A stretch of DNA of 64,000 nucleotides from Planococcus citri (GCF_950023065.1 NC_088681.1:35188836-35252835), one strand, 5' to 3'; counted from the first letter of the stretch, positions 52,501 through 64,000 are shown. The notes: generated by a model from the letters alone, not told the origin. Translations and numbers: made by a program.

Positions 52501-55500
52501 TGAAGTTGGGAATTGAGAACCATGTAAAATTTTTAAAATTACTAAAAACAACTGAAAAAATAATTGAAAATCCAACAATTTGGTTTAAAGTTGCGAAATT
52601 CACGACTTTTACCTACAAATTTGGTAGATGAGTAAAAAATTGAAAAATTATTATTGATCCGCAAAGAATGTAAGTAAATTAGTAAGTAAAAATAAATGTT
52701 GAAAAATGAAAAATTATTGAAAAATGAAAATTCAAATATTCAAAAATCAAAAGCTGAAAATTTTTCGAAATGCAAACATTTTCAATTTTTGCTTCTTGAA
52801 ATTATTGTTACGTTTTTTCTCCTCTTTTCCCTCCACGAAAATAAACAGAAAAGCATTTACTCAGCTGGATTACCCAACATTTTTCGACAATTTGAAAAAT
52901 AAACTAATTAGGTACGAGTCTCAAAATTTTAAGAATGTTAAAATTTTCTTGAAAAATTCGTCAATTTACCAAGTTTTTCAATTTTTTGTTCAAGGGAAAC
53001 TAAAAATTGCATTTTATCAACACTCGAGGAATTGGAGAGATGAGAAATGAGCAATCTCGGAATAATTGTTTCATTAGCAAAACGAACAACTCATGTATGT
53101 TGAGGCAAAAAAATTGTGAAATATTTTCTGCATTTAAGTACTTGAATAAAAACTAGGTACTCCTTCAGCAAATAATTCTGTTTACACGGTTTAAGAAGAT
53201 TCATTACTTAAGGAACACCCTGTACGTACGCGAATAGAAAATTACGTATATAAGGAGAATTTGTTGTCGCGGGAAATGATTATTTTTTTTCGCAGGTGTG
53301 ACAGCTGCTGTGGTACGACGGGAACGTGTATATTGGTAAAATAAAGTGGCAACGTGTAGGTAATTTTTCGCTAGAAAAAATATTTACCCTTCCGAAAGCG
53401 CCTTCTCCCAGGCGTGAAAGCATTCGTAGCCGATGTCTTGGAAATTCCGGAACGGTCGTGTGTTCCAGTCTTCTTTTCAAAGCGTGAAGTATTTCTTGCG
53501 GATTTAAACTCTGAAACAGAATGGGAATTTTTTTGCTTTACAAATTCGTCTTCAAATAGAATTTCGTATATTATTCTACACTTATATTATCTGCCTACAA
53601 ACATAGCCCTATGCATGTTTGTTACGAGAGGTGTGTGTGCTGCAGTTGCAGAAAAAGAGAAAGTGTCAAATTTTATCTTATTTACTCGCAAACAGGATAT
53701 AAAAAAGTACAAAAATATTTTCTCGTTTGAGTTTTCTCTCGCCGAGAGCTTATATAGGTACCTATGTATAAAGAACCCACGCTTCGAGTGTATACTGTTC
53801 GATAGATATTTGTAATTCAGTATAGATAAGAGAGAACTTTCTACAATGAAATTGGAAAAGCGGATTCGTTCGAATTTCACGCCAACCGCGCCTACATCTC
53901 GTATTGATTTTGAATTTTTTAAACAATAAAAATACAATAGGTAGAGTTTTCTTAAACCTGTTTTTGTTTAACCATACAAATCGAAACAAATTATACCAAC
54001 GCGAGATTTTCAATCGGAAATGACTATAAATATTCAATTAAAAAATGTTAATTTTTCGTTATCATAATCCTCTTATAAAAAGTTTCATTTTTTCCCGCGA
54101 AAAAAGTTTTTAATTGTATCGAAGGTGGTGGGGAAGAAAATAACGCGCGAGATTGTTACCCCTTTTTCTTTAGCTGCTTTGACGTTTGCATCAGTGCACA
54201 GAAGCGTTTCATGAAAGTGGATTTATCATTACCACAAATCGAAGGTACATTAGTGAATTCACCCCTCGAAGATGCATTAAACCCCCCTTTTTTTTGCAAC
54301 CGCGTAGAAAGAGAAAACGTACCTATATTCTACGTTTATAATTTATTTCTTTACTTTGTGGCTTCCCTGTGTGTTTTGAAAAAGAAACCAACGAAAGCGT
54401 AAAAAAAGAAACTTTTTCCATTTTTGGCGAAATTAAAGAATTTTCATGGATAAAGTTTTTCGCGCTCGTTACAAGCGTAATAAAAATAATGATGTTTCAT
54501 TTTCCTCGATATTTTTTCACCAAGAAATTATTTCAACTTTGGAGTCAGGTAAGTATTAGAAAAATGTAGGTGGGCTTCAATTTTTAAAATTATTGAACGT
54601 AGGTAGATATATTACCCAAGTATTTGAAAAAAAAGTCAAAATAATTCTCGAGGGTCCAAAGTATAATTGGATGAAAAATCTTCTCAAAACAAAAAAAAAA
54701 AATTACATGCAAAGGGTTTTCTCCAAAGAAAAAAACCATGGATGTGTTTTTCAGTTTTGGATTTGGAGAAAAAGTCATAAATTTCCCAACTAGCAAATTC
54801 CTTCATAAATTTGGAGGAATCGGGGAATCTGCTTTGAGGGTAAATCAAAATCGAAAAATAAATCAAAAGTTGAATAAAAATTCAATTTTATTTGCAATCA
54901 AATCACCCGCGTAGCACTGACAAGATCGTCAGTGGCCTCTTTACCCAGGGCAAATTTTTTTCTTTCAAAAAAATTTTTTAGGGTGAAAATTTTTCGAGAA
55001 TAATATTTTATTTAAATCAAAAAAAGAGTTTTGGGCACATTTCGCACATTTTCAATCAAAATTTGCCTCTTTTACACTTGAAAAAATGACACCAATGTTG
55101 AGATCTTGTTGAGATAAACAATGAAGGGAGACGACAGTCGATTTTGATATCAACTTCTCACTCGTCACGTATCGACATTGGTCAACAAGTGACGGATTAG
55201 AGATCTTGTCTTTTCCATCAACTTTGGCATCGCTTGTGCTACGTGGGCACAGGGCTTATGGAAGGGAAAAGGAATGTCTCTGATCATCTGATCCAGGGCC
55301 AGACCCAAGAACACGGAAAATTTAGCGACCCATTGAGATATCCCATTTTAGCGGCTCTGATTTTGGGCTCCTCAATTAATTGGCCAAATTTTTTTCTCCC
55401 ATTTTTTTAAACTCCAGGACACTGAGAGCCAGTAGCACAATGCAGGTTTAAATTTTGGTTTAGCTGAACTTAGTTTAAATCTTGAACCAGGTTCAACTTC

Positions 55501-58479
55501 TGTAGCGTTGCACAACATTGGTTCAGGTTTAGATTAACTAATCCTTTGATTAACGCGTCATTCAACCAAATTTTGTCGCAATTATTGTTGATTATGTCCG
55601 TGATATCACTGATATCAATGTTTTGGAGTGATTTTTGATTACATATCTTTAATGATTGGAAATATCTTACAATTGGAAATAAAGTTCTAATTTTTGAATT
55701 AATTTAAAAAAATAAATATACTTGAACGAATAGTTGACTAGGTAGATTTAATTTTTTTGCTGCAGAAAAAACTGAAAAATTAATTTGTTTGAGGTAAAAT
55801 GTCCAATTTTGAACAATAGTCATCAAATTTTTCAGTATGGTGGTGATGTGATTTGAGATTTTACATTCAACAATATTATTCTTGTTTTTTGTCATTCAAT
55901 GTAAGTAATTATACTTCGTCTTTGTCAAAAGTTGGTATTATTTGAAGTTATTGGTTACCATTTGCAAAATAATCAGTAAATCACACAACTTGAAACAACC
56001 AATGAACACGCGCCGATTTGTTAATCCTAGGTTAACCTCCAAAAATTGTCGAGTTGAATAAAACCGGGTTTAAACTGTAAAAACAGTTCAATCGTCCATT
56101 GTGCTACACTGCATTTTAGTTAAACCAGAGTTAACCTACAACTCTGGTTTAAACCTGCATTGTGCTACTGGCCTTGAGCATAACAATTCTTTCAGAAATA
56201 CAGGGGTCGGCATAAGTTAGTATTCCGATTTGCACAACCGAAAATTTTTTCAAATAAAAATGATTTTTTTTCTGTAGTGACATAGCGGCGAATGAAACTA
56301 TTATTACCAAAATGTTGGTGGGACTTCCACGAACACAACGCACTACCTACAAGACCTTCCATCTACTCATTACACACAACAGGGTGTTAAAAAGATCACA
56401 TCAGTTTTTGAATATGAATACTAACTTATGCCGACCCCTGTACATCTGGGCCCACCAAGATTTTCTCAATAACTCTGTGGGTGGGTCTGGGCCGTGTCTG
56501 ATGCGAGCTTAATATTTATGTGCATAGACATGTTCAAATTTTAAGGTTGTCAAATTGTTCTGCTAAGAGAATCTTTTGAAACAGTTCTTTGTGATATACC
56601 GAGTTTTTTCTCGAGTCTTTCCAGTTACTTATTGGATTTCCAGATTGAAACGGTATTGTTTAGCGCTTTGATGGCATAATTTGAATCTGATAGGATTTTA
56701 GCTTTTCCAACTTGTTTTTCTCATAGAATCAGATCTGATTAGATAGCAAATATTTGCTACCCACTTAGGTAGGTAATTGAATATCACCTACATAGGTAAT
56801 TTTACATTATATATTGATGGAATCACTTACCTTTTTATTTTTATTCTCATCCGAAGAATAACTTCTGGTAAATAAACTTTCCTTATCAGCTATAATGGAG
56901 TTATTACAGGAAGATATGGATGGCGGAGTATCGCGAATATCAGGACTCAGCAAAGGCATCGTACCCGTCTCTGGAACTGCATAATCATACGCAGAATCTG
57001 CATGCAAATAAAAACAACACAAAATTAATAAGCACCCAAATTCAAACATTTTACTCGTACATCCCTAGGGTGAAAAAAATCACCAAAAAAATTCCAACTT
57101 ACCGGCATGTACGGCGGTTTTATTGAGCGTATCGCGCATCTCCATCACTACAGAACTATAACTGTAGTAAGGAGCATACCGCAAAGCCTGATATGGCTCT
57201 TGGTAATCGTCTATCTTGATCAATCTATTGACCAAATGTGTAGACGCGCCTTTTTGCAGCGGGTGGGTTAACCCAGATGATGAAGATGTCCCATCTTTAC
57301 CACTATAAGTACCACAACTGCTACCAGCTGAGATATGAGGATGATTCTCAGCCAGAGCTGATTTGGCTGTGAGAGGACTAGCGAAACATTTACGTTGCCT
57401 GTGTCTGGCTATAATTAAAAGTATGGCGAAAGCTAGCAGTATTATGACCGCCATTAGAACTCCGATGATGATAGCCATGTATGCTTGATCTTCTTGTTGA
57501 GCAGGAGACACTGTAGAACAAACGAATTTAGATTTAAAATTAATGCACTTTGTAATACGCACGGATCATTAAAAAAAAAATGTATAAATATTCGATGTAC
57601 TTTTACCAGGAATTTCAGGATGTTGATGAAACGAACCGCGTTCTTTTTCGTTAACATCGTTCTGAGTTATTTCATTAGTTGGAAACACATCGAATGTGAA
57701 ATTACCATGAGCTACGTCTGTAAAACATAAAGAGAAAATAAACGTCGAGATAAATTAAACGCGATTATACGCGAATAAATTGCTGAAGAAAAATGGACCC
57801 GGTAAATTGAAAAAAAAAGTACTTATAATGTACGGCGTTCATTTCATGTCGTCCGGTAAAATCCAGATAGAGAAGAAATTTTTTAATAAAATTGCGAGCA
57901 ACATTAACCAAACACGAGAGAGCGTTAGCAAGAGCAGGAAAAAAAATGCCAGCGCAAGAAAATGGCAAAATGTCTGATATTAATAATTCACGAATTCCAT
58001 TCCACCCTTATGTAAAATATTGCCGTTACATATAATAGATTCAGTAATCTTGTATCATCTCATTACATTTGCTAGTCACATAAAACCTTAATATTCTCAC
58101 TAAAATAAGGAAAATATCGGCAGTACGAGAAAAAGTAAATAAATTAAATTCAATAATGCAGCGACATCCTACAGCGCGAAAGATAAGTACCTAGCTGCGT
58201 AAAATGTTGCTTTGGTAATTACAAAGTGTTTTATTCAGATAGGTAGGTAAGCTATTTTTTTTTCAACGCACCTGAATCAAATATCACTTCGCTGATCATT
58301 ATCCATTGGTTGCTGAAGTGTAAACGTAGTTTTACGAATCTACCAACTCTTCTGTGCAATTTGATGGTTACGTTTCGACTGTTTTCGAATACTTTGTCTT
58401 CCATGTAAGTGTATGTGATTGGATTACCGATATATGGACGATCATCTGTGCTGAACATTATCTCAGCTCTTGAGAATAC
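43242..58479 (-). CDS. Ddr: Discoidin domain receptor tyrosine kinase, 3' part (10 exons)
   Basis: Single-pass receptor tyrosine kinase of the DDR family (collagen receptors in vertebrates). Exons (minus): 58479-58272, 57717-57607, 57510-57103, 56997-56831, 53510-53388, 44917-44808, 44693-44493, 44300-44208, 44094-43953, 43538-43242. Phases all agree, giving 619 residues plus TAA. Visible part: end of the discoidin-like domain (1-70; RRVGRFVKLRLHFSNQW), a linker, a TM helix (about 117-141), a juxtamembrane region with DDYQEPYQALRYAPYYSYSS and YDYAVPE, then the kinase: P-loop GEGAFGR (333-339), VAVK lysine 365, HRDLATRN with Asp470, DFG at 488-490, activation loop YTSDYY (496-501), WMAWES. All catalytic residues are present. 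DFG is followed by TDNE where many RTKs have MSR. The collagen-binding discoidin domain and the start codon lie upstream of the last exon seen, probably outside the window. An extra small exon between 56831 and 53510 cannot be excluded. Confidence 0.9.
43806..46548. repeat. Homopolymer runs in the receptor kinase introns
   Basis: T28 at 43806-43833, A21 at 45826-45846, T28 at 45905-45932 and T29 at 46520-46548. They could be tails of old retroposed sequence or simple slippage products. No retroelement body was recognised beside them. Confidence 0.7.
48237..50438. mobile_element. Inverted-repeat element with arms of about 480 bp
   Basis: The left arm 48237-48713 is complementary to the right arm 50438-50035 plus 49225-49173; the right arm is split by the 807 bp element at 49226. 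The ends read ATATGTTAGGTACCAAGTCC on both sides. The outer arms are less AT-rich, with repeated GTCCGGAC, GTACAATT and AAGTCCGAA words that could be protein-binding repeats. The central loop (about 48714-49172) has no recognisable gene. Confidence 0.8.
49226..50032. mobile_element. 807 bp MITE with TA duplication, nested
   Basis: Ends AGGTAAACCCGGGTGAGATG and its complement, flanked by TA (49224-49225, 50033-50034). The uninterrupted sequence is visible in the opposite arm of the host element (GTACTTACTAACTAAAATGC at about 48650), which proves insertion and the TA duplication. Inside, the word GGCATCTCTCCC or GGCCATCTCTCCC recurs at about 49410, 49617, 49645 and 49990, and in the terminal repeat as CATCTCACCCGGG. 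These subterminal repeats are typical of transposase-binding sites. No ORF of interest. Confidence 0.88.
50442..51888 (+). mobile_element. Non-autonomous Helitron (1.45 kb)
   Basis: Begins TCTATATATATTAAAAG after an A and ends CACCCTAG before a T, the A|TC...CTRR|T arrangement of Helitrons. About 14 bp before the terminal CTAG is a hairpin GGGCTGC GGA GCAGCCC (51854-51870). The interior is AT-rich, purine-biased on the plus strand, with no Rep/helicase ORF; the open frames on the minus strand (for example 51264-51629) are low-complexity F/I/S-rich artefacts. It sits three bases from the end of the inverted-repeat element. Confidence 0.82.
51940..52340. repeat. Degenerate AATTTTGT-TAAAATTGAAC repeat array
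   Basis: Imperfect copies of words such as AACAATTTTGTCAAAAACTG and AATTTTGTTAAAAATTGAA at roughly 30 bp spacing, inside the 8.5 kb kinase intron, resembling the array at 40740-41200. Confidence 0.55.
55428..56172. mobile_element. 745 bp inverted-repeat element
   Basis: The left end GCCAGTAGCACAATGCAGGT followed by TTAAA has an exact inverted counterpart at 56148-56172. Internal sequence near both ends repeats motifs of the TTTAAACC and GGTTTAAA kind, including a short hairpin of ACCAGAGTTAACC with its complement at about 56124-56150. A target-site duplication was not clear. No coding capacity is seen. Confidence 0.75.
56201..56440. mobile_element. 240 bp MITE with TA target-site duplication
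   Basis: Starts CAGGGGTCGGCATAAGTTAG and ends with the exact complement, over about 24 bp, flanked by TA (56199-56200, 56441-56442). The internal plus-strand ORF is too short to matter. It fits Tc1/mariner-type MITEs, and differs from the 211 bp family in its ends. Confidence 0.88.
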
Positions 58480-61400
58480 CTGGAACATGAAAAAAAAAAA
58501 TGGATAGGTAAGTATGTTATTTTTGGAGGATTTGCAAAAACTCAGAGAAAAATGATTGGGAGTGGATCTGGTTAGGTCTGCTCAGATTAAATTGCATCAA
58601 GGGAATTGAATAAGTCAAAATTGATCTGACCTAATAATTTCAAGATAAATATGATTTTATCCATCCAGGTAAAAATTATGGGATCTGGTCAGGTTTGGTC
58701 AAATTGATTCGGAATAAGGGAACGTGTTGGGATCTGATTGTGAACCGTTTAGAACCCAATATCTGCCCTAAACTTGCTAAACCAATATTTCATGGTCCCA
58801 AAGTTCATTTTAGGGCTCTCCAGAATGATCTGAAAAATTTCTGGAGAAAATAGAAAACTCACTGAAGGCTCTAAAAAATCCAACTTGAGATAAGGCAGAC
58901 ACACTATAGACTATATCCTGCCGAAAAAAAAAAAGAATTCAAAAAATCCCAAACGCACATTCCAAAAACTGCTAATCGCATCAACCCAACCACGAAATAA
59001 TCGGACACGCACTTCCTTTACCCAGTAGGTACAGCAAACTCACACAAGACAAACAGAGCACAAAATCGCGAATCTTTTTTCATTACCATAAAAACGCAAC
59101 CAACACGGTGGTAATGTGCTAAACATTAGGAAAAAATTCGCATATAAATTTCGCCTGCGAAATAAGGAAGCTGTTATTTCGCAGTCAACATTCAGTATTC
59201 GTTTTATTGAATACTTTATCGAGACGTTTATACGTTATAACGAGAGAAAATTGCGGATACCGAGAGTTGAAAAATTCATCGTCGACATTAACGTATGAAT
59301 AAATTTTCATTTCACGCAGCAATAAAACCTAACTTTTTCTCAAACGCTGCTGGCTACAAATTTATACCGAAAAAACGCCGGAGCTTTTTTAATTGTACGT
59401 CTCTTCGTACCACGTCTCTCGTTGAAATACACTCGTAGAGGTACCTGAAACGAGGCTATTTACCCGGCGTTCCGTATCGTTTGCCAAAATACCACTCGAG
59501 ACGTGGAAAAAATTACCGACTATTTTTTTTTTATCCTTCCGAGAGGTAATAAATGCCAAGTAGAAAGAAAAATCCGATAAAAAAACATTATTCTAAGATT
59601 GAATAATACAACGGAAAACGCGAGAAAAAACGAGCCGATTAGATGACGATACCGGGATTGAAAAAAATTTCATCGAGTAGTCGAATTAATAATAAGGAAC
59701 TGATAACAAGAGAGAGCTATACAAAGGGGGGATGGATTCCGGGACCGTTGTAGCTCACGAATATTCAATTGACTCCTGTTGATCTTACCGTTTAAGTATT
59801 CACGACATGATCTTAAGTGTACGGCGACCGTCACATCGTCGGTTTCAACACACAACGCCGAAAATGCCGCAAGCGTGAGAAATAAAATATGCTTCCTCTT
59901 CCGCTTACACCAAGGTTTATCTCATTTTAGCACTTACGCCCCAAACTTACTTTCCCCCTGTGTAATAAAGAAGCCTCGCCAAAATCGATACGCCTATTCA
60001 ATACATGTAGCATTTTATCCCCATCTCTCCTACTCGCTCTTATTCCTGTAATATCGTACACAGTACTTCGACATTACATATTTTTCCTAGGTATAAAACG
60101 TACCTTTAGGCTAATTTACATAGCGTTTATTGCGCTGAAAATGCGCCCTTGCCTGGGTGAAATGCCTATAAATCACTTTTTTTCTCGTATACCTACGTAT
60201 ACGTTCACATATCTGTCTTTTTCGGCGTGCCTTTCTTCGTATGAGTGCGGTGAATGAACGGAGGAGGGTCTCAGGAATTCCACTGTTTAAAATATCGAAG
60301 CATCGTGTTTTTTTAAAATGAAAGTTCAACTTGTTCAATTTTTTAATACCTATACCATCGTACTGAAACGAGACGACACCGACAGTGCTGTTACTATAGT
60401 AGCTATTTGTCACCTCAATTGATGATTTTTCATGTTTTTAATTAGACAGTGGGGTGAATTATTGGCAATTTTAGAATGTAAGGAGAGAGTGGAAGCACAC
60501 TAAGGAGCCGTATCTAAAAAAATGAGCAGAAATTCGAACTCGGTGTTCTCGAAAAATCAATCAACACGACGTTATCTCACCATTTCTAATTTTTTTAATG
60601 TTTTGAACATGTTTTAAAACCCTAGAGAGGATTCAGAGAGGTCGAATCGAAAAAATAAGCCAATATTTGAACTCAGCATATTCAAATCAGTAACAATCAA
60701 TATGTCACTCGACTTTTAAATTTTTTTTGAACTTTGACGAAAGCCAAGGGCCCTTGAGCCTCTCAGAGGTGTTGAAATCTGAATCTCATTTTTAAAATGA
60801 GTTTGTTTGAAAAGGAGTAAAAATGAGTTTTTAATTGGCAATTTTCAACTTTCATATCGATGATGAAAAATTGAACTTTCACACTGAAAGTTTAATTTAG
60901 AGTTTTTTGAATTCCAACAGAGGAGCTTCTCCTAGATGTACAAATATTATATATTTATTTGCTTGGAAAATTTTTTATGCCTGAGTGAAAGTCCTTCAAA
61001 AATGCGAAAAACTGTCCTTTTACGATTTTTTCCGCCAAAAATTGATCAATTTGTCCAATTGTTTTCAGTGATACATCATAAAAGACTCCAAACTGAACCT
61101 TTCATCTGAATTTGGGCCTTTGTCTTTCATCTTTAAAAGCATTACAAGCAGATATGTTTTCAATACAGTCAATTTGGAGATATAAACATTCAAAGTTTGA
61201 CAGCGATGACTCGCAAGCCCTCCACTCCCCTTCACGCCGGAGGTGGTAGGAAAAGTTATGATTATTCTACCTAGATCAACGAACAGAATCCTACAAAAAT
61301 TCAAGTTAAATCGGAAGATGTGTCTTCAATTGCAGTTCAAGTTGATGATGAGAAACTAGGAAGAAGATCTCATGGTGAATTTCGTATTTACGGCGAACTG

Positions 61401-64000
61401 GTTATGCAAATTCATTAACATTATTTTTAACGCGAACTGCCATTTAAGAGATTTTTGAACAAATTGCTCCACTAAAAAGCAATCTTACAGCATCCCTGCA
61501 TTTACGAGAAAACCTTCAGTTCGCTTCCAAACTACAAGTCCAAGGCAGGGGAATGAGACCTTCTAATTTTGATGAATTTAGAAATATGATTATTGAGAAA
61601 CTGTTCTCTTCAACTGACAAAAAAGGTTGAAAAATTTCTCATAATCCCTATAAGAGTCTGTACTCGTAAATGATGTACGAGAAAAATTAACTTTATTTGA
61701 AGGTAAATTAAAGCGTCACGTAGAATGAAAAAAAAAATTGGGAATAATTGGCCCCTTATTTTAAAAAAGAGTGAAGAGGGAATTTTAAGTACAAATATCA
61801 AGTTAGTTTTTTGATCTGAATCTCCCAACTCCTAACATTGATACCCCAATTTGGTCCAAAGTTGAAAAAAAAAGTTATAAAGCTGTGTGACGTATCACCA
61901 GTTACGATTTTTTGGAGCGCTGAATTCGAATTTCAACCTAAGTATTCATTTGATTTTATCCTCCCAGCCGAATTTTATCCAAAATTAGAAAAAAAATCAT
62001 AATTTTGAATAACATATATAATATTGCGTGTTGATTTGTGGGGGGGGGGAGGGTGATAATTACGAATACTTATTTAGTTTGACTGACTTTTTTTTTGATC
62101 TGACGTGGTGAAGAATCTTTAGATCTGATTTTTTAAGTATCATTTCTATGAAAGATATTTCCGAAAGATCCCTGAATATCTTTAATTTACAGGAATATGA
62201 TGTGTTGCGAAGCAACGTTCTTCCATTTCCTTTCAATTTATCAAATAAAAAACAACGTGAAGTTTTATTCAACAGTCTTTTTTTTTTAATTTTAATTTTC
62301 ATTTTAATTTTAATTTTTAGACCAAATAAGGATGCCTCTAATATGGAAGTTGGGAAAGTCAAACTGAAAAACTGAGTTGAAATTTGGACTCAGTGTTTCC
62401 AAAACCTAACAATTGACATGTCATACATCATCATATTTTTTTTCACCTTTAGACGAAGATGGAGGTGCCTGTATTAGCAGGGATTGGGAATGGTTCAACT
62501 CAAATAATGAGCTTCAAAATTAATTTTAGATCCCATAAAAATAGTCTATGTTTACAGGATACCTACCCTTTTGGCTGTTTTAGACTGTACGTCTGTTACA
62601 GTAAAATTTCAGGCGTTCAGTTCAGAAGTGATTTTTTTTACAAATTGCCCGTATGGATAAATAATATTTTCAAAGGTAAAAATTCCATGATAAATTTAAA
62701 TTAAATCTGGCCTGAATGAAAATATTTTTGAAAAAAAATACAGCAGCATAATAAGGTAGAATTTTATTTAAAAAATTTTCTAGTCCGCGTACACTACCTT
62801 CGGTTCATAAGAGCCCCAAATTTCTTTCGGTCACGAACTCTCTTCATGTACATAGATCCTACTTTTTTTAAAAGTCCCATGCACAGTTAAAAAATTATTT
62901 CAAATTTAGAAATATGTACTTTTTTTTGAAGGGGGAGGGGAGTAGGAGGAGAGAACTTTTCCCTTATGATAACTGATTGAATATCACGAACGAAAAAAAA
63001 TCACGTCCTCTTCCATACTTTTTAAATTACTCTCTGCTGTTACCCCGTTCTAAGCCAGGTTCAAAAAAAAATCTTCCCCATTTCCCATATTATACGTATC
63101 TACGTACCTGGGTGGTATTCAACCATGAAACTAATTCATTTGAAAATGCATCTACGTTCGCTTTTTTCACGAAAAAAAATTTCCAATAATATCTACCAAT
63201 GCTGGAACAGCTTTTATCGTCGAATGGTATCAATAAACCAACATTTCAACTACATTTTTCTGATTTACTCTATTGGAGAGTACTTATATGTATGTATTTC
63301 CAGACCAAACAAGTCTAAACATAAAAAAAAGGCTTTCGGCTCACCTCTCGTGTGAGTAGAAAAACACGAGTAAATCTTTACAGAGAGGAATCCGTTCAAA
63401 GTAAACGTTGTAAAAAAAATAAAATAAAATACCTATAGAGCATTTACCCATGAAAATAAATTTGTTTCAAAAATTCCGCTAGTATCTATGTAACAAGTTC
63501 AAAAGAATTTTGATTCGATGAACTCATCGTATTTTAGGGGAAAAGGTACCTACCTACATAACTAATGTTTCGTATATCTATATTAGGTACTTTCGTTAAT
63601 CGCGTCTGTTTTATTTTATGTACTCGTATTTTTTTCTGCGTATGTTTTTTTTTCTAAAATGGACAATAGCGAATTAAAATGCCATACGTAGGTACGACTA
63701 CGAGTACGTATAATGAAACGAGAAATTAATGGAAAAGGTATATTAATATAACAATATGAAGCCGGTTTGAAAGGTTACATAAGCAAGCTTGTCTGGAAAA
63801 TTTTCGTTATTAAGTGACAACAATTAAACGTTGACATTTCCTTCAACGTTGCGTTGTTTGTATAATAAAACTGAAGCAGCTGCGAGAAGCCAACGAGAAC
63901 AGGAAGAGTTAGGTTCGGGGTAGCTACAACACAAGCTACCAGAGTATGGTAAATGGAATATATCGTACGTATATATATAGTAATTTTATTTCATTAAATT
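58480..64000 (-). other. Probable upstream intron of the receptor kinase gene
   Basis: The first visible kinase-gene exon has a canonical acceptor (polypyrimidine tract and CCAG at 58480), so transcribed sequence continues upstream. I found no segment with the conserved cysteine/tryptophan pattern of a discoidin domain on the minus strand. A block at 58790-58880 resembles the fold-back repeat family, and 60500-62700 has diverged, repeat-like AT-rich sequence. The stretch at about 59350-60100 is richer in CG dinucleotides and might be regulatory. Confidence 0.5.

Larger units (their letters stand above)
47925..53222. mobile_element. Possible 5.3 kb element with CAGGGTGTT ends
   Basis: The left end CAGGGTGTTTCGTAAGCGAT and the complement of the right end, CAGGGTGTTCCTTAAGTAAT, agree at about 18 of 22 positions. 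Both are flanked by TA (47923-47924, 53223-53224). The interior carries the nested elements listed separately and no transposase. The two ends may instead be remnants of two separate related insertions. Confidence 0.4.
44918..53387 (-). other. 8.5 kb kinase intron loaded with transposons
   Basis: Separates the P-loop exon from the exon with the catalytic lysine. It holds poly(T) and poly(A) runs, a possible outer element with CAGGGTGTT ends (47925-53222), a 2.2 kb inverted-repeat element interrupted by an 807 bp MITE, and a non-autonomous Helitron. No coding exon of the receptor was found inside. Confidence 0.7.
53511..56830 (-). other. Kinase gene intron between juxtamembrane and P-loop exons
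   Basis: AT-rich intron. At its right side are two short inverted-repeat elements (55428-56172 and 56201-56440). The 133-residue plus-strand ORF 53414-53815 is antisense to the P-loop exon and not considered a gene. Flanking exon phases are both 0. Confidence 0.6.

Noticed and set aside
53414..53937. ORFs of 116-133 codons at the kinase P-loop exon
   Set aside because: The plus-strand frame is antisense to the exon and both run into intron sequence without a recognisable product.

Overview
The window is AT-rich nuclear DNA from an insect. The evidence is spliced genes with GT-AG introns, two receptors with the C-terminal pattern of the insect-specific odorant receptor family (7tm_6), a metazoan discoidin domain receptor kinase, and many small inverted-repeat transposons. 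GTAGGTACCTAC-type microsatellites are scattered throughout. I have seen that repeat style in sap-feeding Hemiptera such as mealybugs and in Lepidoptera, so the order is a guess; nothing here fixes the species.

Layout. (1) 1-12.7 kb: a tandem segmental duplication, about 5.7 kb and 7.0 kb per copy. Each copy carries a complete four-exon odorant-receptor-like gene on the minus strand (805-3405 and 6515-11044; 456 and 455 codons before and including local differences described below). Copy 2 is enlarged by a 2.1 kb fold-back transposon in its first intron and by a degenerate tandem repeat. (2) 13.6-38.5 kb: one plus-strand gene for a secreted, histidine-rich protein of 463 residues, with three coding exons (13588-13632, 33996-34164, 37284-38461) and a 20.4 kb first intron. 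That intron holds a BESS-like ORF fragment, a second fold-back element and a MITE. (3) 38.5-43.2 kb: an intergenic stretch of AT-rich sequence and short tandem repeats, between convergent genes. (4) 43.2-58.5 kb and probably beyond: the 3' part of a discoidin domain receptor tyrosine kinase gene on the minus strand. Ten exons encode the end of the discoidin-like domain, the transmembrane helix, the juxtamembrane region and a complete kinase domain (619 residues visible). Its 8.5 kb intron contains nested transposons: an 807 bp MITE inside a 2.2 kb inverted-repeat element, next to a non-autonomous Helitron. (5) 58.5-64 kb: probably the upstream intron of the same gene; I found no exon.

The genes do not form a pathway. 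The two receptors are recent paralogues and would be expected to sense chemicals in antennal neurons together with Orco. The receptor kinase is a collagen receptor family member. The histidine-rich protein has no recognised family. The main points for a second look are the receptor duplication, the histidine-rich secreted protein and the several apparently undescribed inverted-repeat elements with clear target-site duplications.
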